From a virus: a stretch of DNA of 48,684 nt. Of the stretch, positions 7,634-15,570 are shown in pieces. The stretch's first letter is position 1. Each line of letters starts with the position of its first letter. The notes beneath the pieces are model-generated. The model searched no databases and had not been told where the DNA came from. It saw nothing but the letters and a program-made list of their open reading frames with translations. The position numbers and the translations under genes were made by a program. The stretch covers positions 1-48,684 of IMG/VR virus record IMGVR_UViG_3300015263_001317, one strand, 5' to 3'.

Positions 7634-9124
7634 ATGCGTGAAGATCCGCTCAGCTGGTTCGTCAACGAGAAGGTTGCCGCGGATCCCGAACCGCAGCCGC
7701 TCCTCGAGGACGACTACAAGATCCCCCACCGCCCCTCGTTGTCGGCTTTCGACCCAGGCGAGCGTGCGATGGCGGGCATCACAAGCGTTTCGTCGTCCCT
7801 GGGCGCGGCGATCATCCCCATGGTTGGTCGCGCCCTTTCCGTCGGCATTCTTGAGAGGAAGGACCCGGAAACAAAGATCCCAAGACACCTTGGCTGGAAC
7901 GCCACTCCGCTAGAGGACGCAAGCTCAATCAGAGAGTCGCTCAGTCAACCGCTCAAAAGCAGAGGTGGAACTGCGCGACCGCTGGGGCTGTTCGATATCG
8001 AAGGACGGCCGCGGCCATATCCGGGGCCAAACTTCCAAGCGAAGATCATGGAAATCCAGCCCGTGGTCGACTCCTTCATCGACAAGCACAACCTGAAGGA
8101 GAAGGGCGTCACCCTGAACATCAGGAAGGGTCCGCTCTCGTCGAGGGCCGGTGGCGGATTCTCTCTTGCCAACAAGCGGGTAACGCTCCCGAGTGTCGGC
8201 AAGGAGCTTGCGCTCCACGAGCTCGGTCATGCGGCGGACTACACAAAGGGGCTGGGAAAGGTTCGACGCTTCACGGACCCCATTCTCAAAAAGAGCGTTC
8301 TCACGGCACTTCCCATTGCGATGGTTGCTGGCGACCGAATCAAGGAGATGATTCCTGGGACAGTCGATGACAAGGCCATCTCATTCATGCAAGACCATGC
8401 CCCAGAGATCATGGCTGCAACGCTCACCGCGACGACGCTGATTCCAGAAGCGAAGGCTTCGATTCTTGCAGTCAAGCACCTCCGCGAAATGGAGCGTGCT
8501 GGACAGCAGCCGGCGGGCACGGCCATGAAGGCAGCGAAGAGGCTCGCACCTTTCTGGGGGACGTACCTCCTTGGTGCAATTCCGGCAGTAGTTGGGATGT
8601 CCCTTGCGCGAAAATACATGCGCGAGGCACGCGCAGAAAAAGAAGAGGCCCACGAAGACCTGAGAAAGAGCATCGAAGAGGGGCTCGGCAGTCTCGAGAA
8701 GACCTCCGGTGATCTTGTCTCTGGAATCAAAGACCTCGCCCACGTCAGCAAGCAGATCGGTCGAGGGGTCTACGACCTTGCTACCCACAAAGGAACATTG
8801 GGTCGCATTGGTAGAGCCGCCAAAGAGACCGGAACATCTCCAGAGTTCGTCTGGGGCGCAATGAATGCAGCGCTGCCTGCGACCATGGGCGCTCTCTACA
8901 TGTACGGAACCGAGGGCGGAAGTCACATTCGTAGCCGCCTTGAGCCAGGAAGCCAGGAGAAGATGCTCGAGCATAGCTCGAAGAACATCCTCGGCGCGGC
9001 CAACATGGATGAAGCGTGGCGAGAGAAGCATCCCCTTCGCTTTGCGGGGATGGTCGCTGCTGGAGCCGCTCTGTCTGGCGGAATCATGAGCAAGTTCATC
9101 CACGATCTCATGAGGGTGCTGTGA
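7634..9124 (+). CDS. HExxH metallopeptidase-like virion-module protein
   Basis: 496 residues. HELGHAADYT gives the HExxH zinc-peptidase signature at residues 195-199, preceded by a beta strand (KRVTLPSVGKELAL), the usual context in zincins. LIPEAKASILAVKHL downstream is a candidate for the glutamate third ligand. The second half has hydrophobic helices (GTYLLGAIPAVVGMSLA; FAGMVAAGAALSGGIMSKF) that could cross a membrane. Phage virions are known to carry cell-wall peptidases and injected proteins; which substrate this enzyme cuts cannot be told. It overlaps the next metallopeptidase gene by four bases (GTGA), so both are probably made together. Confidence 0.7.
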   Translation: MREDPLSWFVNEKVAADPEPQPLLEDDYKIPHRPSLSAFDPGERAMAGITSVSSSLGAAIIPMVGRALSVGILERKDPETKIPRHLGWNATPLEDASSIRESLSQPLKSRGGTARPLGLFDIEGRPRPYPGPNFQAKIMEIQPVVDSFIDKHNLKEKGVTLNIRKGPLSSRAGGGFSLANKRVTLPSVGKELALHELGHAADYTKGLGKVRRFTDPILKKSVLTALPIAMVAGDRIKEMIPGTVDDKAISFMQDHAPEIMAATLTATTLIPEAKASILAVKHLREMERAGQQPAGTAMKAAKRLAPFWGTYLLGAIPAVVGMSLARKYMREARAEKEEAHEDLRKSIEEGLGSLEKTSGDLVSGIKDLAHVSKQIGRGVYDLATHKGTLGRIGRAAKETGTSPEFVWGAMNAALPATMGALYMYGTEGGSHIRSRLEPGSQEKMLEHSSKNILGAANMDEAWREKHPLRFAGMVAAGAALSGGIMSKFIHDLMRVL

Positions 9125-9921
9125 CGGCTGTCCGTGGGATCTCGCTGAGAGGGTCGTGGAAGCCAGAGGAGCTCGAGGAGCTCGACGATGTCTTGGCCCC
9201 GCTTCCAAGCGCCTGGGTCGAAGAGAATCCAAGCTTCCGAATTCTCGCCAGAGAACCTGTGCTCAGGAACGCGCCGCCAGAAGCGCCCGGACACTCAAAG
9301 TATGAGCCCCAACTAGGCGCGATTGTTGTATACGACAAGGGCGTGTATCATGGCGGAAAGCTCGACCCCGAGCAGTTCCGCAGATCCATCTACCATGAGC
9401 TGGCCCATTCCATCATTCGCAGCAACCCCCAACTGCTCAAGCAGTGGGGTGCAGAAACCGATGGGGATGGCTTTGTCGACGACTACGCAAAAACCAGCCC
9501 GGAAGAGGATTTCGCAGATACCCTGTCAGAGTTCTTCATTCACAACCGGGAAACCGTCAAACTTGTTCCGAGAAAGGCGGCGTTCCTCGAGCGTCTGCTC
9601 AACGAGACCCAGGAGAAGGTAGCTATGCATTTCATGAACGCGTTCGCAGACGAGCTGGTGAAAACCGCAAACGTCAAAAGCCTTCTCGCTCGTGCTGCTA
9701 GGTCGAACCTTGGCAAGCTCAGTATTGGTGGCGGCATCGGCGGCATGGCGGGCCTCTATGCTGGCGAGCAAGCAGGCGAGGAAAAAGGGTACCAGTCTGG
9801 CACCAAGGACATGACCACTGTCGCTCGGTATGCGCACCAGCGCGGCATGCAGGATGGAGCTCGAGCAGTCATCCAGCACCTCCGCATGCAGCAACAGCAG
9901 ATGCAAAGCCAGAAGAAGTAA
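9121..9921 (+). CDS. Second HExxH metallopeptidase, with C-terminal FADEL-tagged region
   Basis: 266 residues from GTG at 9121, chosen because it overlaps the upstream stop as GTGA and has GAGGG before it. HELAH lies at residues 92-96 and SPEEDFADTLSEFF at about 126-139, the gluzincin arrangement with a glutamate third ligand; this EDFAD pattern is shared by several bacterial toxin-type zincins. From residue 169 the sequence changes to MHFMNAFADELVKTAN followed by a glycine-rich helix, as in the tagged protein at 6540. So this is either a peptidase fused to a tagged protein or two products from one frame. A cut at the tag would separate them. Confidence 0.75.
   Translation: MTAVRGISLRGSWKPEELEELDDVLAPLPSAWVEENPSFRILAREPVLRNAPPEAPGHSKYEPQLGAIVVYDKGVYHGGKLDPEQFRRSIYHELAHSIIRSNPQLLKQWGAETDGDGFVDDYAKTSPEEDFADTLSEFFIHNRETVKLVPRKAAFLERLLNETQEKVAMHFMNAFADELVKTANVKSLLARAARSNLGKLSIGGGIGGMAGLYAGEQAGEEKGYQSGTKDMTTVARYAHQRGMQDGARAVIQHLRMQQQQMQSQKK
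9625..9921 (+). CDS. Nested FADEL-tagged protein from an internal start
   Basis: In-frame ATG at 9625 within the metallopeptidase gene, preceded by AGGAGAAGGT (9611-9620), a strong Shine-Dalgarno sequence at suitable spacing. The 98-residue product would begin MHFMNAFADELVKTAN, placing the shared tag at the N-terminus as in its relatives. A hydrophobic glycine-rich helix (SIGGGIGGMAGLYAGEQAG) and GYQSG follow, mirroring the protein at 6540. Independent translation is inferred from the ribosome binding site and tag position; the longer fusion may also be made. Confidence 0.6.
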   Translation: MHFMNAFADELVKTANVKSLLARAARSNLGKLSIGGGIGGMAGLYAGEQAGEEKGYQSGTKDMTTVARYAHQRGMQDGARAVIQHLRMQQQQMQSQKK

Positions 9922-9925
9922 GCCC

Positions 9926-11065
9926 ATGCCCTTCAAGTCCAAAGCTCAGCAGCGCTTCATGTTCGCCACCAACCCGGAGAAGGCGAAGGAGTGGGCATCG
10001 GAGACTAAGAGCATGAAGAGTCTCCCGGAGAAGAAGCATCCGCAGGTCAATCCGCAGAAGAAGAATCTTCCTCCTATGCGGGAGAAAACTGCGGGCCTGT
10101 TCTTCGAGAAGCGAAGCCAGCCTCACGAAGGTCACTTCTTTCGCGACCTCCAGGGCCGCGACGACGCGAACTTCCATGAGAAGTCTGCGATGACTTCCTA
10201 TGCTCCTGGGCAGATCCCATCCGGAGGCGGCGCTGACGTGTCCCCCGCTGGCGGCACCATGTACGGCACTGGCTCTGCGGTCGACGACAAGTCATCCGAG
10301 ATCAAGGCCGACACAATGGATGCCGGTGCAACCGGAGCACCGATCGGTGGCATGGGACAGCGCGGGGAAGGAATGGGTGGCGGCTCTCTCTATGGCTCCG
10401 GCGAGGGCTCAGAAGAGGAAGCCTCTCCGGAGGATACCCTCAAGGCTCTCCTTGGTAAGGCTGTCGCCGAGGGTGATGAGCAGCCTCAGAAGACCGCAGC
10501 CAAGAGCCCAAACGACTGGGACGCTGATGCTGGGCTCCCTACTGGGTTCCATCGCCCCGCCGGCGATCAGCCTGAGGCCCTCGAGGCTGGTGGAGAACGC
10601 TTCCACAGCACAGAGCACAAAGGTGCCGACTTCGGCGTCGGGCACGGCCTGGTCGAGACGGGAAGCTTCAAGATGAAGGGTACGTCCAGCGGGCAAATGG
10701 GGAAGCATGCTTCGGCGCCCCTACGCTTCCTCGGTACGTCCTATGGCATCGACAAGGAAGCGACTTGGAGCGAGGACCAGGCGAACCGCTTTGTTGGCAG
10801 TGCTCGTTCTGGCATCGGCAGTATTGGCGAGGCTGCCAAAAAGGGTGTGGAGTCTGTGACTTCGAGCCCAGCCGCATCGCTCATTGCTCTCGCCCTGCTC
10901 GGCAGAGCTGGACTCAGGGGTGGAAAAGCTGGACTCAATGGCGCCAAAAAGGCGATCAACAAAGCCCGCGGAGTCCACCCTCCACCTCCGCCGCCGACGG
11001 CGGTTGAAAAATTGATGGCCGGCGCCAAGAATATTGGGGCCAAGCTAGGAATCACGACCAAGTAA
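9926..11065 (+). CDS. Hypothetical virion-module protein with MPFKSKAQQRFMFA N-terminus
   Basis: 379 residues. The start at 9926 is chosen because MPFKSKAQQRFMFATNPEKA is a recognisable N-terminal module of small phage proteins; earlier codons overlap the previous gene in another frame. After the basic N-terminus comes a long low-complexity stretch rich in Gly, Ser, Asp and Glu (residues about 95-190), then a short hydrophobic helix (ASLIALALLGRAGLRGGKAG) and a polyproline run of seven near residues 350-356. The C-terminus is basic. The composition suggests a flexible, possibly DNA-contacting internal protein. No enzymatic motif seen. Confidence 0.65.
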   Translation: MPFKSKAQQRFMFATNPEKAKEWASETKSMKSLPEKKHPQVNPQKKNLPPMREKTAGLFFEKRSQPHEGHFFRDLQGRDDANFHEKSAMTSYAPGQIPSGGGADVSPAGGTMYGTGSAVDDKSSEIKADTMDAGATGAPIGGMGQRGEGMGGGSLYGSGEGSEEEASPEDTLKALLGKAVAEGDEQPQKTAAKSPNDWDADAGLPTGFHRPAGDQPEALEAGGERFHSTEHKGADFGVGHGLVETGSFKMKGTSSGQMGKHASAPLRFLGTSYGIDKEATWSEDQANRFVGSARSGIGSIGEAAKKGVESVTSSPAASLIALALLGRAGLRGGKAGLNGAKKAINKARGVHPPPPPPTAVEKLMAGAKNIGAKLGITTK

Positions 11066-11081
11066 CCCCAAGGAGAAAGAC

Positions 11082-11522
11082 ATGAGCAACCTTACCGATA
11101 TCTACAATCAGATCAGCGATCGCGACGCGGTCTACCTCGAGAAGCAGGCTGCTGCGATCAAGATCGCCGAAGAGCAGGATGCTGCCGGCCGCATCATGGC
11201 TCGCGGCTTCGCGGACGAGCTCCACAAGCTTGCCCAGGGCCCGATGACCTTCAGCGCCAAGGGCGAGCCCGAGGTCAAAGGCGGCTTCGGCACCAAGACC
11301 AAGCCGATGGGTCCCGTTGGCGGCACTATCAAGTCTCCGGGCTACTCGGTCGGCGGTGGCAAGACGGGCCCCGGTCCCGGCCAGCTCGCCAGCCGTCCCG
11401 CTCGCGCACCGTCGCTTCCGCAGAACTCCGCTTCGGCTGGCACCGCTCCCGGTGCAACCTTCAGCCGCGCCGGTGGTCTGAAGGCGAAGATGCCGAAGGC
11501 CCCGACTCTCGCCGGCAAGTAG
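11082..11522 (+). CDS. Scaffold-like protein with internal FADEL motif (LTDIY family)
   Basis: 146 residues; AAGGAG precedes the ATG at good spacing. It starts MSNLTDIYNQISDRDAVYLE and at residues 36-51 has AGRIMARGFADELHKL, the shared tag in an internal position. The same two blocks, in the same order, occur in the genes at 14346 (from internal start 14493) and 15102, so the three are paralogues. The rest is a Gly/Pro/Lys-rich disordered tail. The family may be core or scaffold components cleaved in maturation; that is inferred from the repeated motif and the nearby protease. Confidence 0.7.
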   Translation: MSNLTDIYNQISDRDAVYLEKQAAAIKIAEEQDAAGRIMARGFADELHKLAQGPMTFSAKGEPEVKGGFGTKTKPMGPVGGTIKSPGYSVGGGKTGPGPGQLASRPARAPSLPQNSASAGTAPGATFSRAGGLKAKMPKAPTLAGK

Positions 11523-11540
11523 TCCGAGGTCTTTCTCCTG

Positions 11541-12512
11541 ATGCGACCCTTTCTACAAGGGTTCACGGATGAGCTGATCAAGCTGGGGAGGGCAGCCTCC
11601 CCAGCCGAACAGCAAAGCCGTGAGCAGGCGCAGGCATTGATGCCGAAGCAACCTTCGGTGCCAATGCCTAAACCTGCTGCAAGCTCTGGTGGGCCAACTG
11701 GTCCAATTCTTCGACAGCGTCCCTCCGAGACACCGTCGATGCCAGCAACCAAGGCGCCGCCCAAGCTTCAGCCGATCGATCCATACGGACCGGGCTACAA
11801 GCCGAAGGAGGACAAGCGCTTTGGCTTTGTTCAAAGGAAGACCACGGCTCCGGCCAGTGTCAGTCAGGAACTCGGCCGACCGAGCAATGCTGCCGGCCCG
11901 ACCCCGGATGCCTTGAAGGCCATCGGTCGACAGACGATGCATTTCGATGGGCGAAGTCCGAAGCCTCTTCTCACGAGAAGCTCCCCCACCTACATTCCGA
12001 AGGCGGCGCCTCCGAAGGAAGAGCCAAAGCCCGAGAAGCGTGGCGGGCGTGGTAGATCGAAAGACTACGGGCCAGACACGAATCTGCGAAGGAAGCCCTG
12101 GGAGACTGGCGGCGAATTCCTCAAGCGTCGGGCTAAAGAGCAGGAGAACTGGAAAGCTGAGCAAGAGAGGATTCGCGGCGAACGCTTCGAAGCCAATCCC
12201 CAGATGAAACAGCGCTCCAAGGCTATCGCCGGCGGCAGCGCCGCGCGAGCAGGAGGCTTCACTTTTTCTCCAAACGAATACCCTCGAGGTGCAACCTCCA
12301 AACAGAGGGCTGAGTGGGACGCTCAACAGGAGTACAATCGCAGGCGGTTGCAAACCCAGGCGAAGGACCGCGAAATCGAATCCATTGAGGAAGCGCATGC
12401 GCGCATCAAGAAAGAGGGTGCACGGGTCAGGGCAGAGCGTGCACGCAAGAAGTACAATTCAGAACTCCGTGCTGGGAAGCACCGGAACCTTCGCGGAATC
12501 CTGAACGACTAA
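11541..12512 (+). CDS. FADEL-tagged, proline- and lysine-rich protein
   Basis: 323 residues. The N-terminus MRPFLQGFTDELIKLGR is a clear member of the tag family with Thr replacing Ala. The remainder is highly polar, rich in Pro, Lys, Arg, Glu and Gln, and probably disordered, ending in charged helices (RAERARKKYNSELRAGK). No transmembrane segment or catalytic motif is visible. High charge and disorder fit a DNA-associated internal head protein. It overlaps the protease-like gene by one base (TAATG), linking the two in translation. Confidence 0.7.
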   Translation: MRPFLQGFTDELIKLGRAASPAEQQSREQAQALMPKQPSVPMPKPAASSGGPTGPILRQRPSETPSMPATKAPPKLQPIDPYGPGYKPKEDKRFGFVQRKTTAPASVSQELGRPSNAAGPTPDALKAIGRQTMHFDGRSPKPLLTRSSPTYIPKAAPPKEEPKPEKRGGRGRSKDYGPDTNLRRKPWETGGEFLKRRAKEQENWKAEQERIRGERFEANPQMKQRSKAIAGGSAARAGGFTFSPNEYPRGATSKQRAEWDAQQEYNRRRLQTQAKDREIESIEEAHARIKKEGARVRAERARKKYNSELRAGKHRNLRGILND

Positions 12513-14362
12513 TGTACAAGCTCGTCACATTCTCCGGCTACGACCAGAACGGTCCTCACATCTTTCCCATCGATGATGATGTCGATCGTTCTCTCGGCCA
12601 TATCAAAATGGCGCGCCCTCTTCCGCCATCCATCGAGCAGTTCATTGCGAGCGCTAAGCCAATCCCCGGCAAGACACAGCTGCTCATCGATGCGATGGGC
12701 GCCGGCGAGTACTACGGCTCCAACGTCAACGGGGACTACTTCCCCGAAGAAGCTCTCTCGCACAGAGGCTCGGACTACGGGTTCGAGACCTTCATGCACT
12801 ACGCCTATCCATACAAGCACCACGTCAACAAAGACCCGGCGCGTGCTTATGGAGAGAGGGTGCGGCTCTCTGCTTACGACCCGCACATGCACCGAGTTCT
12901 TCTGATCGTCGTGGTTGACGACATGAAGTGCCAGGACATCCTTGGCGACCTGGCTCGCAACCACTACTGGGATGTCTCGATGGGCTGCAAGGTTCCCTGG
13001 GACCAATGCTCCATCTGCAAGAACAAGGCAGCGAACCGCAGCCAGTACTGCCCCCACCTCCGCTACCAGATGAACAAGATCCTGCAGGACGGCCGGCGAG
13101 TGTTCGCCTACAACCACCTGCCCAAGTTCTTCGACATCAGCTTCGTCACGATCGGTGCTGAGAAAGCCAGCCACGTCCTCAAGAAAGTGGCTCATGCTGG
13201 TCGGCCATATGAGGTCAAGCTGTCCGCCGAGCTCGGCGAGCTCTACTACGACAAAGAGGCCCAGGCGAAGCGGGCTGCCCAGGCGAAGCGGGCGGAGATC
13301 GAGAAGGACGTCCCCTCTCAGCCTGTCGCGAATGTTCAGGGAGCGACCCCCGAGGACAAGGCCAAGCTGGTCTCCTTTATGGACGACGCCGGCGAAGCCA
13401 AGGCCTGCGAGCCAGATATACCTCCGCCCGTACTCGATCGGGTCTCGCAGTTTCCTCTCAACTCAATTTTCTCGACGCTGGCGACAATGGGCATCGGCCT
13501 GAAGCCTCACGAGTTTCAGCGCATCATCCTCATCAAGCACGGGTCCCACGAACTAGCCGAGAAGCTGGCTTCTCGACGACTTGTCTTTGATGAGCGACAG
13601 GGATCTGCGAAGGTTCCCACCTGGGCTGCGCCCCTTGGCAATCTCGACATCGGCTATGCCAACGAGAAGATCGCCATGCTCCTCGCTCCCTACCTGAGGG
13701 ACCGCTCCTGCTACCCAGAGATCCTGCTCGAGCGGCTCGGCCGAATGGAGAAGCTGGGGGGCATGAACTACGACCGCGACAGCCAGTGGTACCCGATGAC
13801 CGACGAAGGGAAGCGGGTTTCCTCCGGCATGTCTGGGCTTGTGCCAATGAGTGCAGCTCTCATGACCGGGTTCATGGTCTTCAAGAATGCCTTCCCGAAG
13901 CTGATGGAGAAGGCCCCGACGCCAGTGCAGGCTCTCGCCAAGCATCCATGGATGATCCCACTCTTGGTTGGCGCAGGCGTCGGAGCATCAGTTGGCCTTT
14001 CCCACACAAAAGAGCCGATGCCATTGACGCCCTATGGAACCGGACGTGGGGTTGACGGTAAAAACGGCGCAGCCTACCATGGGTCCAAGACTGCAGCGGC
14101 TACAAAGCTTGGGGGTTTGCCTCTCGCCTACGTCCATGCAGGGATTCGACAGCGACAATGGCAACCAAGGGAACGCATCAAGACGGCAAGCATGTTGGTG
14201 GCAATGCGACCAACCATCCTTGCCGAGTGTTCGTTCGACCAAAGCGATCGGAGCAACCGAGAGTTTCTAAAGGTTGGCTCTGCACGCTTCGACCGTGCCA
14301 TAATCCAGTCCGCTCGGCGGATCGCTGCAACCAAGGAGAAAGCAAATGGCTACACTAGGTGA
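12512..14362 (+). CDS. Probable prohead (capsid maturation) protease with zinc cluster
   Basis: 616 residues. The first 220 resemble large-phage prohead proteases: NVNGDYFPEEAL (71-82), then AYPYKHHVNKDP (98-109), a beta strand MHRVLLIVVVDD, and DVSMGCKVPW (154-163). His103/104 and Ser156 are candidate catalytic residues. A probable zinc site follows (Cys159, 166, 169, 180 with His182). The C-terminal 300 residues are extra, with hydrophobic segments near residues 445-500. It lies among tagged and scaffold-like genes upstream of the capsid genes, the usual place for a maturation protease. Assignment is from pattern recall and context; an alternative is a structural protein keeping only the fold. 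Confidence 0.55.
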   Translation: MYKLVTFSGYDQNGPHIFPIDDDVDRSLGHIKMARPLPPSIEQFIASAKPIPGKTQLLIDAMGAGEYYGSNVNGDYFPEEALSHRGSDYGFETFMHYAYPYKHHVNKDPARAYGERVRLSAYDPHMHRVLLIVVVDDMKCQDILGDLARNHYWDVSMGCKVPWDQCSICKNKAANRSQYCPHLRYQMNKILQDGRRVFAYNHLPKFFDISFVTIGAEKASHVLKKVAHAGRPYEVKLSAELGELYYDKEAQAKRAAQAKRAEIEKDVPSQPVANVQGATPEDKAKLVSFMDDAGEAKACEPDIPPPVLDRVSQFPLNSIFSTLATMGIGLKPHEFQRIILIKHGSHELAEKLASRRLVFDERQGSAKVPTWAAPLGNLDIGYANEKIAMLLAPYLRDRSCYPEILLERLGRMEKLGGMNYDRDSQWYPMTDEGKRVSSGMSGLVPMSAALMTGFMVFKNAFPKLMEKAPTPVQALAKHPWMIPLLVGAGVGASVGLSHTKEPMPLTPYGTGRGVDGKNGAAYHGSKTAAATKLGGLPLAYVHAGIRQRQWQPRERIKTASMLVAMRPTILAECSFDQSDRSNREFLKVGSARFDRAIIQSARRIAATKEKANGYTR

Positions 14363-15056
14363 ATTGATGGACCAGTTCGGTTCGGCGGCCGCTGCAACCG
14401 AAGATTTTTCCGGAAGCGAGAAGCTCGCTGCGGAGACAACCCCTGTCGCCGGGAATGGCGGCGCAACCAAACTCGCCTCTGGAGGAGACGGAATGAAATC
14501 ACTGACCGACATCTATCTCACGCTGACTGAGACCGACTTCGACAAAGAAGCCTCGGTTGCTGCCGGCATCCCTCAGTACCAGGAAGAGTACGCGTCTGAC
14601 GCGGACGACTTCGCCAAGGTGGCCGAAGCCATCGCGGAAGCCGAAGCCAACGAGGCCGTCCAATCGCAGGGTGACATCGTCAAGGTCGCCCAGGAGTACG
14701 ACTCCGCTGGTCGCATCATGGCTCGCGGTTTCTACGACGAGTTCATGAAGCTCGCCGGCGCCATGGACACCGACGTGTCGGACAACCAGATGACCGAGTC
14801 CGCCTCGGCCGCATCGACCCCCGCCCTCGGCGATCGTGGTCTTCCCACCGTCGAAACCAACTTCGCCGGCAACGAGAACCACGACGGCATGATCGAGACC
14901 GCCGGTCCCGGTCCCAAGCAGGTCTACAAAGACTCGCTCAAGCCGAGCAAGTCGATCAGCGCTGGCATGACCGGCGATGATCCCGAGGCCGCTGCCATTT
15001 CGCTCGGTGGTGGTTCGCCCGCCGGGTTCGCCACGGTGAAAGACCTCCAGGCATAG
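14346..15056 (+). CDS. Scaffold-like protein, long form (LTDIY family)
   Basis: 236 residues from ATG 14346, which has AAGGAGA upstream and overlaps the end of the protease-like gene by 17 bases. The first 49 residues (MATLGELMDQFGSAAAATED and a Gly/Ala-rich linker) are absent from the paralogues. From residue 50 the sequence is MKSLTDIYLTLTETD, and later SAGRIMARGFYDEFMKLAG, the diverged internal tag. The protein is acidic, Ala/Glu-rich and mostly helical. Position between protease and capsid genes, acidity and helicity fit a scaffold or core protein, an inference not a recognised family. Confidence 0.7.
   Translation: MATLGELMDQFGSAAAATEDFSGSEKLAAETTPVAGNGGATKLASGGDGMKSLTDIYLTLTETDFDKEASVAAGIPQYQEEYASDADDFAKVAEAIAEAEANEAVQSQGDIVKVAQEYDSAGRIMARGFYDEFMKLAGAMDTDVSDNQMTESASAASTPALGDRGLPTVETNFAGNENHDGMIETAGPGPKQVYKDSLKPSKSISAGMTGDDPEAAAISLGGGSPAGFATVKDLQA
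14493..15056 (+). CDS. Nested short form of the scaffold-like protein
   Basis: In-frame ATG at 14493 preceded by GGAGGAG (14481-14487), an excellent ribosome binding site with a 5-base spacer. The 187-residue product would start MKSLTDIYLTLTETD, aligning with the true starts of the paralogues at 11082 and 15102. A short form nested in a longer one is a known arrangement for phage scaffolds, for example lambda C and Nu3. Actual use of both starts is inferred from the sequence. Confidence 0.55.
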   Translation: MKSLTDIYLTLTETDFDKEASVAAGIPQYQEEYASDADDFAKVAEAIAEAEANEAVQSQGDIVKVAQEYDSAGRIMARGFYDEFMKLAGAMDTDVSDNQMTESASAASTPALGDRGLPTVETNFAGNENHDGMIETAGPGPKQVYKDSLKPSKSISAGMTGDDPEAAAISLGGGSPAGFATVKDLQA

Positions 15057-15101
15057 CCTGGGGGTTTCCACCCAACCGCAAACCCACACAGGGAGGACAC
15101 G

Positions 15102-15533
15102 ATGCAATCACTCAAAGACGTCTACTTCGCGATGGTCGAAGAAGACCACACCAAGATGGCTCAAGCTCGAGCCGTTCAGCAGTACGGCCACGACTTCTCT
15201 GATGTCGATCCCGGTCTGCTCAAGCAGGCCCAGGACTACGACACCATCGGTCGCATCATGGCTCACAATGTCTTCACGGACCTTGTGAAGGAAGCCATGG
15301 ACGAGGCAATGCCCGGCGCGTCCGAGGAAGAGAAGAAGAAAGAGGTCGAGAAGGTCCTCGCCAAGGCCACCGGGCAAGGTGGCGACGAAGAGGACGAAGA
15401 AGAGGAAGAGGAAGACGAGGAAGAGTCCGAAGACTCCGAGAAGAAGGCATCTGTCAAGATCGCCGTTCTTCGCCGGATGCAGCAGGACCCGGAGTACGTC
15501 TCCTATCTTCTGAGCAAGTACAACATCGGCTGA
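15102..15533 (+). CDS. Acidic scaffold-like protein (LKDVY family)
   Basis: 143 residues, start supported by GGGAGG. It opens MQSLKDVYFAMVEEDHTKMA and carries IGRIMAHNVFTDLVKEAM at about residues 50-67, the most diverged copy of the internal tag. The centre is a run of Asp and Glu (about residues 93-113) followed by a basic, helical C-terminus. Strong acidity with a short basic C-terminal helix recalls scaffold proteins that bind the capsid protein through a C-terminal helix. No transmembrane segment. Probably a scaffold or core component. Confidence 0.7.
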   Translation: MQSLKDVYFAMVEEDHTKMAQARAVQQYGHDFSDVDPGLLKQAQDYDTIGRIMAHNVFTDLVKEAMDEAMPGASEEEKKKEVEKVLAKATGQGGDEEDEEEEEEDEEESEDSEKKASVKIAVLRRMQQDPEYVSYLLSKYNIG

Positions 15534-15570
15534 TGTATCATTGGTCCGCAAGGACCGCTGGAGAACGCAG

